Shown here piece after piece: positions 5,276 through 5,588 of a stretch of DNA of 5,588 nt (the first letter of the stretch is position 1; every line of letters begins with the position of its first letter). The stretch is from Minisyncoccota bacterium. Lineage in GTDB: Bacteria > Patescibacteriota > Minisyncoccia > UBA6257 > HR35. The translations under genes were made by a program, and so were the position numbers. A model generated the notes under the pieces. It was given only the letters and a program-made list of their open reading frames with translations, was not told the DNA's origin and did no database searches. The DNA is taken from NCBI GenBank assembly GCA_028276075.1, contig JAPYXA010000034.1:1-5588 (forward strand). The letters are read 5' to 3'.

Positions 5276-5588
5276 ATGTATATAAAAAATTTTAATAAAA
5301 ATTACGGGGCTCTTTATATTGTACCACTTTTTATAGTTTTAGGTATTATTAGTCTAAGTTTTTTATATTTTTTAGTAAATAAAAACATTTCTAATAAACA
5401 GAAGGCTAACAATTTAAAACAACAAAATATAAATACTACTTTAAATACAACTACTACCATTAAAGAAAAAGAATTATTAAAAGGAGAATTAATTTTAGAA
5501 CTTGGACTTTCTTCTTTATCAAGAACAAAAGGTAAAGCTGATATTTACTGGGACTCAAAAGAAGGATTTTCTGGAGAACCTAAAATAG
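5276..5588 (+). CDS. Membrane-anchored protein of unknown function, N-terminal part (truncated by window edge)
   Basis: This is the first 104 codons of a gene that leaves the window on the right; I do not recognise the family. The product begins MYIKNFNKNYGALYIVPLFI and has one strong hydrophobic segment at about 12-34. Lysines on the short N-terminal side (Lys4, Lys8) predict a signal-anchor with the rest outside the cell. Residues 35-65 are a flexible Asn/Thr/Gln/Lys-rich linker (INTTLNTTTTIKEKE), followed by the likely start of a folded domain (KGELILELGLSSLSRTKGKA, then DIYWDSKEGFSGEPKI). No Cys of a lipobox is present, so it is not an obvious lipoprotein. The ATG is chosen because it follows the -10 at leaderless distance, opens the frame, precedes the membrane segment with a normal short N-terminus, and no other Met occurs in the visible part. 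It is transcribed divergently from the dipeptidase gene across the repeat island. Confidence 0.75.
   Translation, partial: MYIKNFNKNYGALYIVPLFIVLGIISLSFLYFLVNKNISNKQKANNLKQQNINTTLNTTTTIKEKELLKGELILELGLSSLSRTKGKADIYWDSKEGFSGEPKI

Overview
This is a very AT-rich, tightly packed bacterial window. It is dominated by an F1Fo ATP synthase operon on the minus strand. Read in the direction of transcription (high to low coordinates), the order is atpB (a), atpE (c), atpF (b), atpH (delta), atpA (alpha) and the first 69 codons of atpG (gamma), which runs off the left edge. Spacings are minimal (12 bp, 0 bp, then overlaps of 4, 22 and 8 bp), so this is one polycistronic unit. Upstream on the same strand, behind a 228-bp gap, lies a complete M20-family metallo-dipeptidase gene. 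A repeat-filled 237-bp gap separates that gene from the start of a divergent plus-strand gene for a membrane-anchored protein that I do not recognise; it is cut by the right edge.

Organism: the sequence suggests a small-genome, low-GC bacterium, and candidate phyla radiation/Patescibacteria is my best guess. Reasons are the classical a-c-b-delta-alpha-gamma order, a strongly shortened delta subunit, Lys/Ile/Asn-rich proteins, very short intergenic gaps, and alpha-subunit wording such as 'KHAWAW' and 'REAYPGDIFYLHSRL'. This is an inference from general familiarity, not a database result. The standard bacterial code fits: TAA, TAG and TGA are all used as stops, and all complete proteins end where their families should.

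Regulation: the atp operon has two staggered sigma70-type promoters (TTAACA-17-TATAAT and TTGATA-16-TATAAT, 10 bp apart), with copies of an ATCAAAAG-type inverted motif overlapping and preceding them. The divergent gene has a perfect extended -10 (TGTTATAAT) only 8 bp before its ATG, which predicts a leaderless or nearly leaderless mRNA. No start in the window has a convincing Shine-Dalgarno sequence; most start codons follow pure A/T stretches.

Function: the a, c and b subunits form the membrane Fo sector. Delta and b form the peripheral stalk, alpha (with a beta encoded outside the window) forms the F1 head, and gamma is the rotor shaft. The dipeptidase is a cytoplasmic peptide-recycling enzyme with no sequence-evident link to the synthase. 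I see no wholly new system here. The most unusual parts are the composite repeat island at 5048-5240, the reduced delta subunit, and paired departures from consensus in the gamma coupling helix and the alpha bearing loop.
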